A DNA stretch of 64,000 nt from JANXYY01 sp035530875. GTDB lineage: Bacteria > Actinomycetota > Actinomycetes > Nanopelagicales > Nanopelagicaceae. Below, one piece after another: positions 41,164-49,184 of this stretch. Position numbers and translations under genes: made by a program. The stretch's first letter is position 1; each line of letters opens with the position of its first letter. The stretch covers positions 4,485 through 68,484 of the forward strand of contig DATKUB010000012.1 in assembly GCA_035530875.1 (NCBI GenBank). The letters are read 5' to 3'. The notes under the pieces were generated by a model that saw only the letters and a program-made list of their open reading frames with translations, was not told the DNA's origin and did no database searches.

Positions 41164-42327
41164 CTAATCCAAGTGAAGGTCCTCGTGTTTGTGTGAGGTC
41201 TCTTCGAGCCCCGATGAATAACGTGCCTCATACTTGCCGAATTTCCATATGACGACCGATATGACCCAAGCCCCAACAAAGGAGGCGACGATGAATAGTC
41301 CCATCGACCCAAGATTTATTGCGGCAATACTCTTAAAAGGCTGGTGACTTCCAAGAGACGTTTTGCTAGCCAGGACGCTAACGATCTCGATGGTTCCGAT
41401 GACCAAGGCCACAAAGATTGATAACCCAGTGGTGGTTAGGTTGTAGTAGATCTTCCGTAGTGGGCTGGTAAATGCCCATGAATAGGCCTTGGTCATGAAG
41501 ATGCCGTCCAGCGAATCCATCAACGACATCCCCGCCGCGAAAATCAGCGGCAGCGCGATGATGGCCAACGGCGGAAGCGAACCGCCAACAGTCCCGACCG
41601 CCGCAGTGGCCGAAAGAGCAAGTAACGCCACCTCCGTCGCCGTATCAAAACCAAGACCGAACAGTAGGCCGATTGGATAGAGTTGCCACGAATGATCGAA
41701 ACCACGAGCAAATTTGCCTTTAAAAAGTCTCTTCACCAGGCCACGATCGTTGAGCATTTGCTCTAAGTGCTCATGTGAAAATTTTCCGCTCTTGGCTTGG
41801 CGCCAAACCTTCACGATTCCAACCAAAATCACGAGATTCAGAATTCCAACGACGTAGAGGAAGAAGCCAGAAACACTGGCGCCGATCGTGCCGCCGAGGT
41901 CTGCATATGAGGCCTGGAATTCGATCGCCTTCTTTGCCGCAAAGGCCACGGCTACCGACATCGCTAAAACAATTGATGAGTGGCCGAGTGAGAAGAAAAG
42001 ACCAACGCCGAGCGGCTTCTTGCCTTTAGCAAGCATTAATCTCGTAGTGTCATCAATGGCCGAAATGTGATCGGCGTCAAAGGCATGACGCAGCCCAAAG
42101 CCATAGGCGAGTGCGCCAGCGCCCGCATAAATCAAAGCGCCGTGAGCGTCTGTTAATTGGTGAAACGAAGGCTGGGAGTTGTAGTAGATGAAAAGTCCCC
42201 AACCGAGCACGTGCAGAAGCGTCACAAAGCCTAAAACTCCGAGGAGCGCGGGAAGTTCGTGGCGTTCAAACTTGAGTGCCTTTCGAAGGCTAGGGCGCGC
42301 CAACGCCGGCTTCAGGTCTGTGGCCAC
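41164..42327 (-). CDS. NiCoT-family nickel/cobalt permease
   Basis: The 387-residue membrane protein has eight hydrophobic segments and the NiCoT signature RHAFDADHISAIDDTTR in helix 2. Further motifs are LFFSLGHSSIVLAM, LGFDTATEVALLALSA and AAGMSLMDSLDGIFM. It imports Ni2+ or Co2+. The start is GTG 42327; a Nur-like palindrome lies 14 bases upstream. No urease or hydrogenase genes are in the window; cobalamin or nickel superoxide dismutase elsewhere could be the need. Confidence 0.92.
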   Translation of the reverse strand: MATDLKPALARPSLRKALKFERHELPALLGVLGFVTLLHVLGWGLFIYYNSQPSFHQLTDAHGALIYAGAGALAYGFGLRHAFDADHISAIDDTTRLMLAKGKKPLGVGLFFSLGHSSIVLAMSVAVAFAAKKAIEFQASYADLGGTIGASVSGFFLYVVGILNLVILVGIVKVWRQAKSGKFSHEHLEQMLNDRGLVKRLFKGKFARGFDHSWQLYPIGLLFGLGFDTATEVALLALSATAAVGTVGGSLPPLAIIALPLIFAAGMSLMDSLDGIFMTKAYSWAFTSPLRKIYYNLTTTGLSIFVALVIGTIEIVSVLASKTSLGSHQPFKSIAAINLGSMGLFIVASFVGAWVISVVIWKFGKYEARYSSGLEETSHKHEDLHLD

Positions 42328-42339
42328 ATCAAGAGGTTA

Positions 42340-42356
42340 ATGCAAATCATTCGCAT
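42340..42356. promoter_or_regulatory. Nur-like palindrome upstream of the NiCoT gene
   Basis: ATGCAAATCATTCGCAT is a 17-base inverted repeat around a central C, with one mismatched pair per arm. It fits the nickel regulator Nur (TTGCAA and TTGCAA half-sites 5 bases apart) and the general Fur-family 7-1-7 pattern. It lies 12-28 bases before the permease start. The Fur-family protein at 18.1 kb could be the regulator. Binding is inferred. Confidence 0.6.
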
Positions 42357-42418
42357 CTACCACTTATGGGTGGCGAGCGGGTATCTCGCGTGTGCGCAAG
42401 CCGCGGGCGCGAATCCTA

Positions 42419-42658
42419 CTAATCTCCAGTCCGCGCCAACGCCAGTTGCGAAACCTTGTCTGCAGACTCCTTAGGATCGGCACCCATGGCCACCGCGATC
42501 CCAAGCAAATAGGTGGTGATGGGAGCCGCGGGGCGAGTTACGTTGTGCGCAGCATCCCGAGCCAAGTTGAGTAGGAGCTCTACATCAACCTCCGCCGTTA
42601 CGCCCAAAACTGCTTTGACTTCAGCGATCCATTCATCCATAAGTTCTACCCCATTCAC
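42419..42658 (-). CDS. DUF6457 protein (Mo-cofactor gene partner)
   Basis: This 79-residue protein (73 from the alternative ATG 42640) is helical: MDEWIAEVKAVLGV, then VELLLNLARDAAHNVTRPAAPITTYLLGIAVAMGAD, the DUF6457 pattern. In actinobacteria such genes are often adjacent to or fused with mobA, and the domain name refers to that. GTG 42658 overlaps the response-regulator stop (GTGA), favouring it as the start. Here mobA is 5 kb away, beyond the phosphorelay genes. Confidence 0.75.
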   Translation of the reverse strand: MNGVELMDEWIAEVKAVLGVTAEVDVELLLNLARDAAHNVTRPAAPITTYLLGIAVAMGADPKESADKVSQLALARTGD

Positions 42659-43368
42659 TTCGGTGCAGAAAGCCGATACCCGACGCCGCGCACTGAGACA
42701 ACAACATCTGGCCCGCCAGCACGGCGAATTTTCAAGCGCAAGCGAGATGCATGCGTATCCAAAGCGTGTTCAAGCCCAAAACTACTACTCGCACCGATCA
42801 CTGGTGCCAGTTGCTCTCGAGTGAATACCTGTTTTGGACTCCCCACCAACACCTTGAGAAATTCAAACTCGGTAATGGTTAGCGCTATAACTTTTGAGTC
42901 GATGCGAACTTCTCTGGCCTTTACATCGATTTCGATTGATCCCCACGACAGTATATTTGTCTCATTGTGCTTGGAACCTGATTCCTTATCAGCCGATTCA
43001 TAAGCAGTATGCCTTAATTGCGAGGCAACCCGAAGCGAAAGAATTCGGCCAGAGACTGGCTTTGAAAGGAAGTCATCCGCCCCGGCCGCCAAGCTCATTG
43101 CCTCGTCAATCTCGGTTGAGCGTGAAGTGAGCATAATTATTGGGACGCTCGATTTCTGCCTGATTTGCCGACAGACCTCAAGTCCATCTGGTTGGCCGAG
43201 CATCAGGTCCAAAATGATTAGATCAGGGTCGCTAGCATCACAGAACGACAGCGCCATGTTGCCATCGGAAACCTCTACTACCTTGTAGCCTTCCGATTCA
43301 AGACTAGTTCTGACAAACAGCCTGGAATCTGCATAGTCGTCAACAATTAGGATGGTGCTCATCTGCAA
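42655..43368 (-). CDS. OmpR-family response regulator
   Basis: The 237-residue regulator has a receiver (about 1-120) with acidic VDDYAD, Asp54 in LIILDLMLGQPDG and Lys in FLSKPVSG. The winged-helix domain has EFEFLKVLVGSPKQVFTREQLAPVIG and HASRLRLKIRRAGGPDVVVSVRGVGYRL. AGGAG lies 8 bases before TTG 43368 and 14 before ATG 43362, so either start is possible. It is one of three receivers in the 42.7-47.2 kb phosphorelay. Confidence 0.88.
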   Translation of the reverse strand: MQMSTILIVDDYADSRLFVRTSLESEGYKVVEVSDGNMALSFCDASDPDLIILDLMLGQPDGLEVCRQIRQKSSVPIIMLTSRSTEIDEAMSLAAGADDFLSKPVSGRILSLRVASQLRHTAYESADKESGSKHNETNILSWGSIEIDVKAREVRIDSKVIALTITEFEFLKVLVGSPKQVFTREQLAPVIGASSSFGLEHALDTHASRLRLKIRRAGGPDVVVSVRGVGYRLSAPK

Positions 43369-43399
43369 CTCACCATCTCCTATATTCCCCAGGCATCTC

Positions 43400-43675
43400 T
43401 CATACTATAAACGCATCTTTCAAGAGTCGGAGCAGCTCATCGCGACGCCTAGTGATTTCGGAGTCATCAGCTAGCTGATTCTCGGCCAACCAACCGGAGA
43501 AAGCCCGTGCTTGATTCCCCTCTTCCGCGAAGGAGTAAAGAGAAAGTGCGCCGGCGATTCGGTGTGTAATCGCTTGAAGTTCGCCGGGAGATGAATTCTC
43601 AAGCGAGCCGATTGCCCGCGATAAAACGTCAGCCCTACGCTGCCGAACGAACTCTTCCACCCCGAGCAATTCCAT
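43400..43675 (-). CDS. HPt (histidine phosphotransfer) domain protein
   Basis: The 91-residue all-helical protein carries ELQAITHRIAGALSLYSFAEEGNQA, the HPt motif with His38 followed by the usual small/hydrophobic residues. Such proteins shuttle phosphate between receiver domains in multistep phosphorelays. Stand-alone HPt proteins are uncommon in actinobacteria. It lies between two response regulator genes on the same strand, which supports a relay. Confidence 0.8.
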   Translation of the reverse strand: MELLGVEEFVRQRRADVLSRAIGSLENSSPGELQAITHRIAGALSLYSFAEEGNQARAFSGWLAENQLADDSEITRRRDELLRLLKDAFIV

Positions 43676-43713
43676 CTGCCCATCGTGGTTCGAGATGCTA
43701 CTTTTGGCAATAG

Positions 43714-44133
43714 TTAGACGTTAGTTCGCACCCGGGTGTCAATCCCGGTCACGATGGCTGCCGCCCTTGCCAATAGCACCGCAGGTTTGAACGGTTTCCC
43801 GAGATATTCAATTGTGCTGTCGGCTTGCCAGGTGTCTGCATTTTGGATCTGTGGGGCTGCGCTCAGCATTATTACGGGAGTTAAGTTCACCTCAACCACG
43901 GAGCTGGTTCTTATGCACTTGACTACCTCAAATCCAGAAAAGTCAGGCAGCATGAGATCGAGCACGATGAGATCCGGTTCATATTGCTCAGTCAAGAGCA
44001 ATGCGCTGTCACCAGTAGTTGCTGTTAACACCCGACAACCACTGTATTCAAAGATGTACGAAATCAAACTTCTGATGTCTTCGTCATCATCCACAACCAG
44101 AACTAGGGCATCGGAGAGGTTATTACGGTTCAC
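43714..44133 (-). CDS. Single-domain response regulator (receiver)
   Basis: The receiver domain covers almost all of the 139 residues from GTG 44133. Acidic residues are in LVVDDDEDIRSL, phosphoacceptor Asp59 in LIVLDLMLPDFSG, and Lys in YLGKPFKPAVLL. There is no output domain, so it is CheY- or Spo0F-like and probably feeds the HPt protein encoded next. The frame is open to TTG 44223; GAGGGGG upstream of the TTG/GTG pair near 44133-44136 favours the shorter form. Confidence 0.8.
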   Translation of the reverse strand: MNRNNLSDALVLVVDDDEDIRSLISYIFEYSGCRVLTATTGDSALLLTEQYEPDLIVLDLMLPDFSGFEVVKCIRTSSVVEVNLTPVIMLSAAPQIQNADTWQADSTIEYLGKPFKPAVLLARAAAIVTGIDTRVRTNV

Positions 44134-44367
44134 CAACTTAACTAATACCCCCTCTGAACTCGAAACTGAATAGTGTCCCAAGTTACTCGCGAACGAAAGC
44201 CGCCAGCCAGGGGACATGCGCAATTGGTTACTTGATTTACGCGCCGGTTAAGCAGAAAGGAGGGCGAAACCAGCATAATTGGCCGGGATCGAATTTCCGC
44301 GCAATTGGGTTGTGGATTAACAGCGACCCAGCCAAGAGTGCAAGAGACGAGGCGTGGGACAGGCATC

Positions 44368-46554
44368 ATGCGAAACAAAGCGGAGAAGATTCAAACACCT
44401 TCGATGGAGTCCATCCTTGAGTCCATCGATTTTGCCCTCATGAGCATGAATTTCGATGGAATAATCACCAGTTGGAACTACGCGGCCGAGCGGATGTACG
44501 GATACTCAACTGCGGAGATGTTGGGACAGGACTTCTCGCGCCTAATATCGCCCGAGCACCTGGACTCGTTTCATAACTTGTTGCAACGAATCAGAGATGG
44601 GCACAACGTAACTCCCTATGAGGCTATGCATATCAGAAAGATCGGCGACTTAGTTCCAATTTCCATATCGCTCTCGCCAATTCGTGAAGGCCAATACAAA
44701 ATCGCCGGCGTCGCCGCGGTAGTTCGAGAATTAACTTGGCAACTCACGGAAGAGCAAGCCATCGGCAATTTCCTGGAAGCAGCCCATGATGCCATGCTCG
44801 TCGTTGATAACGAGGGACGTATAGTCAACCTAAACTCAAAGACCGAAGAAGTCTTCGGTTACAGCCGAATGGAGATGCTCCAACAACCCGTTGAGTTCTT
44901 GATGCCGGCTCGTTTCCGAGCCAAGCAGGCCGGTGGCAGAAGCCCTTTCTTGTTCGAATCGGAAGCCTGGAGCATGGACGTTAGACCCGTTCTTTATGGC
45001 CTTGGCAAAGATGGAATGGAATTCGCTTTCGAAGTCAGTTCGAATCAGTTCAAGACTCAATCCGGAGAATTCTTATCAAGCGCAATTCGTGTCCTGACGG
45101 AACAGGATCGAGTTCATAGCCAAGACGCCATGATGGCCACGCTTGTGGAGCAATCTGATGATGCAATTATGGGAACAGAGCTAGATGGAACAATCACTAT
45201 CTGGAATCCAGCAGCTGAACGTATTTTTGGCTATTTGGCTAAAGAAGTCGTCGGAAAGAGTCTATCGATTCTTGTCCCATCGGAGATGAAGCGCGATATG
45301 TCCTTCATCCTCGGAAAAATTCGGAATAATGAAAGAGTTGCGCAATACGAAACCGTGCGGGTCAGAAAGGATGGAACCAAGTTCCCAGTCTCCTTAAGCG
45401 TTTCACCAATTCACAATACGTCAGGAGATGTGATTGGTACGACTGGCGTCATTCGAGACATCACTGAACAAGTAAAGACGCTTGATTACATTCGCAAGAT
45501 GGCATCGGTCGTTGAGTCCTCTAATGACGGAATAATAAGTACCAATCTTGACGGAGTCATCACAAGTTGGAACCCCGCCGCTGAGCGAATCTATGGTTAC
45601 TCAGCAGAAGAGACTCTCGGCCGGACTGGCAGTTTTCTGATACCACCAGATCGATTAAGCGAATTAGCTACCTTTCTCGAAAGCGCCAGCCAGAATCTTC
45701 CATTTGATCAATATGAAACCTTAAGACTCAGGAAAGACGGCCGAGCGATTACCGTTTCCATGACCATTTCGCCCATCCGCGACTCGAGTGAATCCGTCAC
45801 GGGGATGACCCTTATCATCCGTGACATAACTACCCAGAAAGAGCTTGCAGAACACTTAGACGATGTCAGAAATGACTTTGTCGCGATGGCGGTTCATGAT
45901 ATCCGCTCCCCTACGACTTCTATAAGCGGCTTCGCACAGCTACTTATGGATCAGTGGGAGAGGCTGTCAGACGAGGGAAAGTTCCAGCACCTCCAGGTGA
46001 TCGCTCGTAACACTGAGCGCTTGGTCGAGTTAGTAGAAAATGTGCTTCAAGTAGCTCAATTTCAATCAGGTAAATTTACCTTCAACAACAATGTTTTCGA
46101 TGTACAGGAACTGACTACCCGGAGTATTTTCCAGGAAACTAGCCCTGGCGGAGTGCGGCAAATCAGTTTAATCTCCCCGGATGCTCTGCCTTTAGTATTT
46201 GGTGATCTAGAACGCCAGGCAGAGGTGCTTGCAAACCTTATTTCCAATGCGCGTAAATTTTCGCCGGATGATCAACCCATCGTTGTAAGCCTGTCAGTGT
46301 CTGTAGGCTCGATCCAGGTTTCAGTGGCTGACCGCGGAATTGGGATCCGCGCTGAAGACCGCGAAAGATTGTTCCAACGCTTCAGCCGAATCGCATCGGC
46401 TGATGGCAGGAAAGTCAGGGGCACTGGTCTTGGACTTTACATTTGCAGGACAATCGTGGAAGCCCAAGGTGGCAAAATCTGGTACAGCGACACTCCTGGC
46501 GGCGGCAGCACCTTCTCATTCACGATTCCCCTGGCACGGACAACAGCGCCTTAA
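44368..46554 (+). CDS. Multi-PAS sensor histidine kinase
   Basis: The 728-residue soluble kinase has four PAS/PAC units. Three share the pattern D-G-x-I-T-x-W-N-x-A-A-E-R-x-(Y/F)-G-Y (near residues 30, 275 and 400), and the second has VVDNEGRIVNLNSKTEEVFGY. Then follow HisKA with AVHDIRSPTTSISGF (His510) and HATPase with NLISNARKFSP, ADRGIGI and GTGLGLYICRTIVEAQGG. There are no membrane segments. PAS domains may bind heme or flavin and sense redox or oxygen. It is divergent from the receiver/HPt/regulator genes. Confidence 0.9.
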   Translation: MRNKAEKIQTPSMESILESIDFALMSMNFDGIITSWNYAAERMYGYSTAEMLGQDFSRLISPEHLDSFHNLLQRIRDGHNVTPYEAMHIRKIGDLVPISISLSPIREGQYKIAGVAAVVRELTWQLTEEQAIGNFLEAAHDAMLVVDNEGRIVNLNSKTEEVFGYSRMEMLQQPVEFLMPARFRAKQAGGRSPFLFESEAWSMDVRPVLYGLGKDGMEFAFEVSSNQFKTQSGEFLSSAIRVLTEQDRVHSQDAMMATLVEQSDDAIMGTELDGTITIWNPAAERIFGYLAKEVVGKSLSILVPSEMKRDMSFILGKIRNNERVAQYETVRVRKDGTKFPVSLSVSPIHNTSGDVIGTTGVIRDITEQVKTLDYIRKMASVVESSNDGIISTNLDGVITSWNPAAERIYGYSAEETLGRTGSFLIPPDRLSELATFLESASQNLPFDQYETLRLRKDGRAITVSMTISPIRDSSESVTGMTLIIRDITTQKELAEHLDDVRNDFVAMAVHDIRSPTTSISGFAQLLMDQWERLSDEGKFQHLQVIARNTERLVELVENVLQVAQFQSGKFTFNNNVFDVQELTTRSIFQETSPGGVRQISLISPDALPLVFGDLERQAEVLANLISNARKFSPDDQPIVVSLSVSVGSIQVSVADRGIGIRAEDRERLFQRFSRIASADGRKVRGTGLGLYICRTIVEAQGGKIWYSDTPGGGSTFSFTIPLARTTAP

Positions 46555-46820
46555 CTCAATGCCTGAATTGGCATAGAAAGTTCATGTTGTAAGTCTTCAC
46601 TTCTCAAACTGTTAGAGAACCGCTTAGAAAATGTCCAGAAAAAGTTAGTGAATCGCGCGGATGAAAGTTTAGCGTCCTTGTACCGGCAAGTTACCGATAC
46701 GCATGTCCTTTAGACCACTCGGTTAACTCCCGTCGGCTCTTAGATCAACGAGATTAATCAGAATTATTTTCGAGAATGGGTATTCATGCGTCCAGCCACT
46801 GCTTCTGAGCGGAATACATC
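46555..46820. other. Intergenic region before the receiver gene
   Basis: This 266-base gap between the kinase and the single-domain receiver is more A/T-rich than its neighbours and shows no gene-like frame. It probably holds the receiver promoter. I find no clear -35/-10 pair, repeat or hairpin with a T-run. Confidence 0.3.
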
Positions 46821-47186
46821 ATGAGACTTTTGATCCAAATTCTCGTAGTTGAAGACGATCTGGACACGCGTCTACTGATCGAGCGCATCATCCGCGAGGA
46901 TGCCCAACTTGCCATTTGCGGGCATTCAGATTCCGCTGACGACGCTATCACCCTTGCCCAACTGTTCTCGCCTGATCTTGTCATTCTGGATCACCACATT
47001 GAGGGTCAAGCAACTGGGCTGGAGATAGCGCCATTGATCAAGGCCGTCGCATCGGACACGAAGATTATATTGTTCACGTCTGAGAATGTTTTAGATGAGA
47101 TAGACAGCCAGGGTGCAATAGATTCGTATCTGCCCAAGACCGATATACAAAAACTACTTCCAACTATTCAAAATTTGATGTTTTAG
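46821..47186 (+). CDS. Single-domain response regulator (receiver)
   Basis: The 121-residue receiver has VVEDDLDTRL, phosphoacceptor Asp57 in LVILDHHIEGQATG and Lys in YLPKTDIQKLL. The His-His after Asp57 instead of hydrophobic-Met-Pro is unusual. There is no output domain. It lies downstream of the multi-PAS kinase on the same strand and is convergent with mobA, overlapping its end by two bases. It probably takes phosphate from that kinase. Confidence 0.82.
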   Translation: MRLLIQILVVEDDLDTRLLIERIIREDAQLAICGHSDSADDAITLAQLFSPDLVILDHHIEGQATGLEIAPLIKAVASDTKIILFTSENVLDEIDSQGAIDSYLPKTDIQKLLPTIQNLMF

Positions 47187-47785
47187 GTTCCAGATCGCGG
47201 TCGCGCGCCTTCGGTGCTTCGTGCGTGGTCTCGAGCATCTTGAAGGTCTTTTGGCGTATCCACGTCCGACAGCATCCATGGGTCTGTTTCATTAAGCGTC
47301 TCAAAATGCAGCTCGCCGAGTAAGCGCTTAATAGATCCATTCACGACGATGCCGACACTTGATAGGGCATTTCTCACTGACTCCGTGCGATAGGCAGCAC
47401 AAAGAGGTTGTAAGTTTCCAACTGAATCTATAGGGATGATGGCGTCATTCTCGGTCGGTGAATCACGTAGCAACTCCAGAAGTCGTTGACCAATATCGCC
47501 CACGAAAGGCATGTCAACAGCTAGCAAAAGAAACTGATCGTGCGCTATTTCAGCCACTCCGGCTGTTAACGCGGCAAGCGGTCCTGCTCCAACGGGGCTT
47601 TCGCGCGTGACGATAACATCTCGATCTGAATCCAGTAGATACTCGCCTACGACAATAACCTGGGCATCATTTGGGATCGTACGAAAGATGCGCTCCATCA
47701 TGGTTACGCCATTTATCAGCGTGGACGCTTTATCACGACCAAGTCTGCTCGCTCTACCGCCGGAAAGGACTACGACGCTGAACAT
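47183..47785 (-). CDS. mobA: Molybdenum cofactor guanylyltransferase
   Basis: MobA attaches GMP to molybdopterin. The 200-residue nucleotidyltransferase begins MFSVVVLSGGRASRLGRDKAS, the GG-xSxRxGxDK signature, and has FLLLAVDMPFV (metal-binding Asp) and LQPLCAAYRTESV. The start is ATG 47785 with GAGGGAGG upstream; the longer frame overlaps the PAP2 gene. FbiD of F420 synthesis is also a nucleotidyltransferase, but this N-terminus matches MobA better. A molybdenum hydroxylase is encoded at 60-64 kb. Confidence 0.85.
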   Translation of the reverse strand: MFSVVVLSGGRASRLGRDKASTLINGVTMMERIFRTIPNDAQVIVVGEYLLDSDRDVIVTRESPVGAGPLAALTAGVAEIAHDQFLLLAVDMPFVGDIGQRLLELLRDSPTENDAIIPIDSVGNLQPLCAAYRTESVRNALSSVGIVVNGSIKRLLGELHFETLNETDPWMLSDVDTPKDLQDARDHARSTEGARPRSGT

Positions 47786-47810
47786 GATTTGCGCCCTCCC
47801 TCTAATTTGC

Positions 47811-47829
47811 GTGAGCGGCGGTTGCCTCA
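47811..47829 (-). repeat. Short element upstream of mobA, related to the 29.0-kb repeat
   Basis: GTGAGCGGCGGTTGCCTCA differs from the 29023-29042 copy GTGAACGGCGGCTTGCCTCA by one base and one deletion. It starts 25 bases upstream of the mobA ATG in the same orientation as the copies before the aminotransferase gene, and its end overlaps the PAP2 stop. Confidence 0.35.
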
Positions 47830-48402
47830 CCGATCAGAAAGCAGAATTCCAGTCAGCCTGTTTCGGCGGAGCACATGCACCCACCTTGTCAGCGTCGCGC
47901 TAAAGAGAAAACTGAATAAGCCTGCAATTAGCCCACCCTCCAAAAGGCCAACCACTACGTCCATCGGAAAATGAACGCCGACGTAAACACGGGCAAAGGC
48001 CATGACCAATGCCAACGCCGAAGCTACTAAGCCAAGCTTTCGGGAGACGTAGAAGAGGGCGACCGTGATGGCACCACTTGCGACCGCGTGATCACTGGGA
48101 AATGACCAATCATGAGTCTTGGTGACAAGGACAAGCACATTGGGCCAGATCGTAAATGGGCGCGGGTGTTTGAAATGGCTGGAGATTGGCTGGTTAATGA
48201 TGAACGAAAACACCGCCACTATCGGCGTGAGTAAAACCGCAGCCATAACTCGATCCATCTCCCGACGAGAGACCCACCAGGCAATTAGCATCAGGACTGC
48301 AAAAAGACCTATGCCATATTCGGCATAGGCAGTAAAGAACGCATGGAGCCACGGCGTCGAACGCGCAAAATGGTTTATATCGAGGAACCAACTGTTATTC
48401 AC
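47827..48402 (-). CDS. PAP2-family phosphatase (undecaprenyl-diphosphatase-like)
   Basis: The 191-residue integral membrane protein has about five helices and the three PAP2 motifs: KHPRPFTIWP (motif 1), WSFPSDHAVASGA (motif 2) and ARVYVGVHFPMDVVVG (motif 3), with the catalytic His pair. BcrC-type enzymes recycle undecaprenyl diphosphate at the membrane; other lipid phosphates are possible. The start is GTG 48402. It is followed closely by mobA on the same strand. Confidence 0.88.
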   Translation of the reverse strand: MNNSWFLDINHFARSTPWLHAFFTAYAEYGIGLFAVLMLIAWWVSRREMDRVMAAVLLTPIVAVFSFIINQPISSHFKHPRPFTIWPNVLVLVTKTHDWSFPSDHAVASGAITVALFYVSRKLGLVASALALVMAFARVYVGVHFPMDVVVGLLEGGLIAGLFSFLFSATLTRWVHVLRRNRLTGILLSDR

Positions 48403-48479
48403 CGGGCTACCCTACGCCGAGCGGCGTCCAAAATTTGCCGCACGGCCAATCCTCGCCAAGCCCACAGGCGCGGTTCATC

Positions 48480-49184
48480 TCAGAGGGGTGGTGTCAGAAG
48501 CCGGTCCCCGACGCTGAACTCTTGACGCCCTGATCCGTCGAGTAACCAGACCGACTTATGGCCCTTGACGGTCCACTCATACGGTCCACCGACTAGCGCA
48601 GTGTCTTCATCGATCCCCACGACGGAGATGCCCTCGGGAACGTCAGAAAAGCGCGATAGCAGTTCGGGAACTCGAGCGAAAAAGCGATCAAAATGCGGCA
48701 TTACCCGAAGGTGTGGGAGCAGGCCAAGGCCCGGCGTCGGTTCTTGAAATGGCAATCGAAGCGCAGGTACCCAGCCGGTCAATGCCATCGCCCCCGCACT
48801 GCACCCGGCAAGAGCGGCTCCACCCTCCCACTCTTCGACAATCGCCGCCCACAACGCCGTTCCGCTAAGTGACTTTGCCAAGTGGCTCGGATTACCACCT
48901 GATAAATAAATGAGCCCAGCGCCGCGAATCATTTCGGCATGCGATGGATCATCAGCGCCTTCGTGATCGCGAACATGGATAGAAATCGCATCAGCGCCGA
49001 GGCGATCCGCCTGTTCTTTCCCCAAACGCACCCAATAGTCAAACGAATCATCACCTTCCAACCCCGCCGCCAAGGGAATCTGCACATACTTACCCGGGCG
49101 TCCCATAAGAAGTTCGCGCTCTATTTCCAGCATGATCGGCAGATATTCGCCGGAACCAACTAAGGCAATCGGCCCTGGTGTCAT
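48480..49184 (-). CDS. S51 peptidase/cyanophycinase-like class I amidotransferase-fold protein
   Basis: The 234-residue protein starts MTPGPIALVGSGEYLPIM at ATG 49184. Family landmarks are the SGGNPSHLAKSL loop and the nucleophile elbow AALAGCSAGAMALTG, where Ser follows Cys and the catalytic His is likely in MPHFDRFF. Substrates in the family are Asp-peptides (peptidase E) or cyanophycin. No cyanophycin synthetase is in the window. Its start overlaps the upstream paralogue stop by ATGA, so the two S51-like proteins are co-made. Confidence 0.82.
   Translation of the reverse strand: MTPGPIALVGSGEYLPIMLEIERELLMGRPGKYVQIPLAAGLEGDDSFDYWVRLGKEQADRLGADAISIHVRDHEGADDPSHAEMIRGAGLIYLSGGNPSHLAKSLSGTALWAAIVEEWEGGAALAGCSAGAMALTGWVPALRLPFQEPTPGLGLLPHLRVMPHFDRFFARVPELLSRFSDVPEGISVVGIDEDTALVGGPYEWTVKGHKSVWLLDGSGRQEFSVGDRLLTPPL

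Noticed and set aside
47183..47785. FbiD/CofC guanylyltransferase of F420 synthesis
   Set aside because: The N-terminus LSGGRASRLGRDKA matches MobA; a DUF6457 gene in the neighbourhood agrees.
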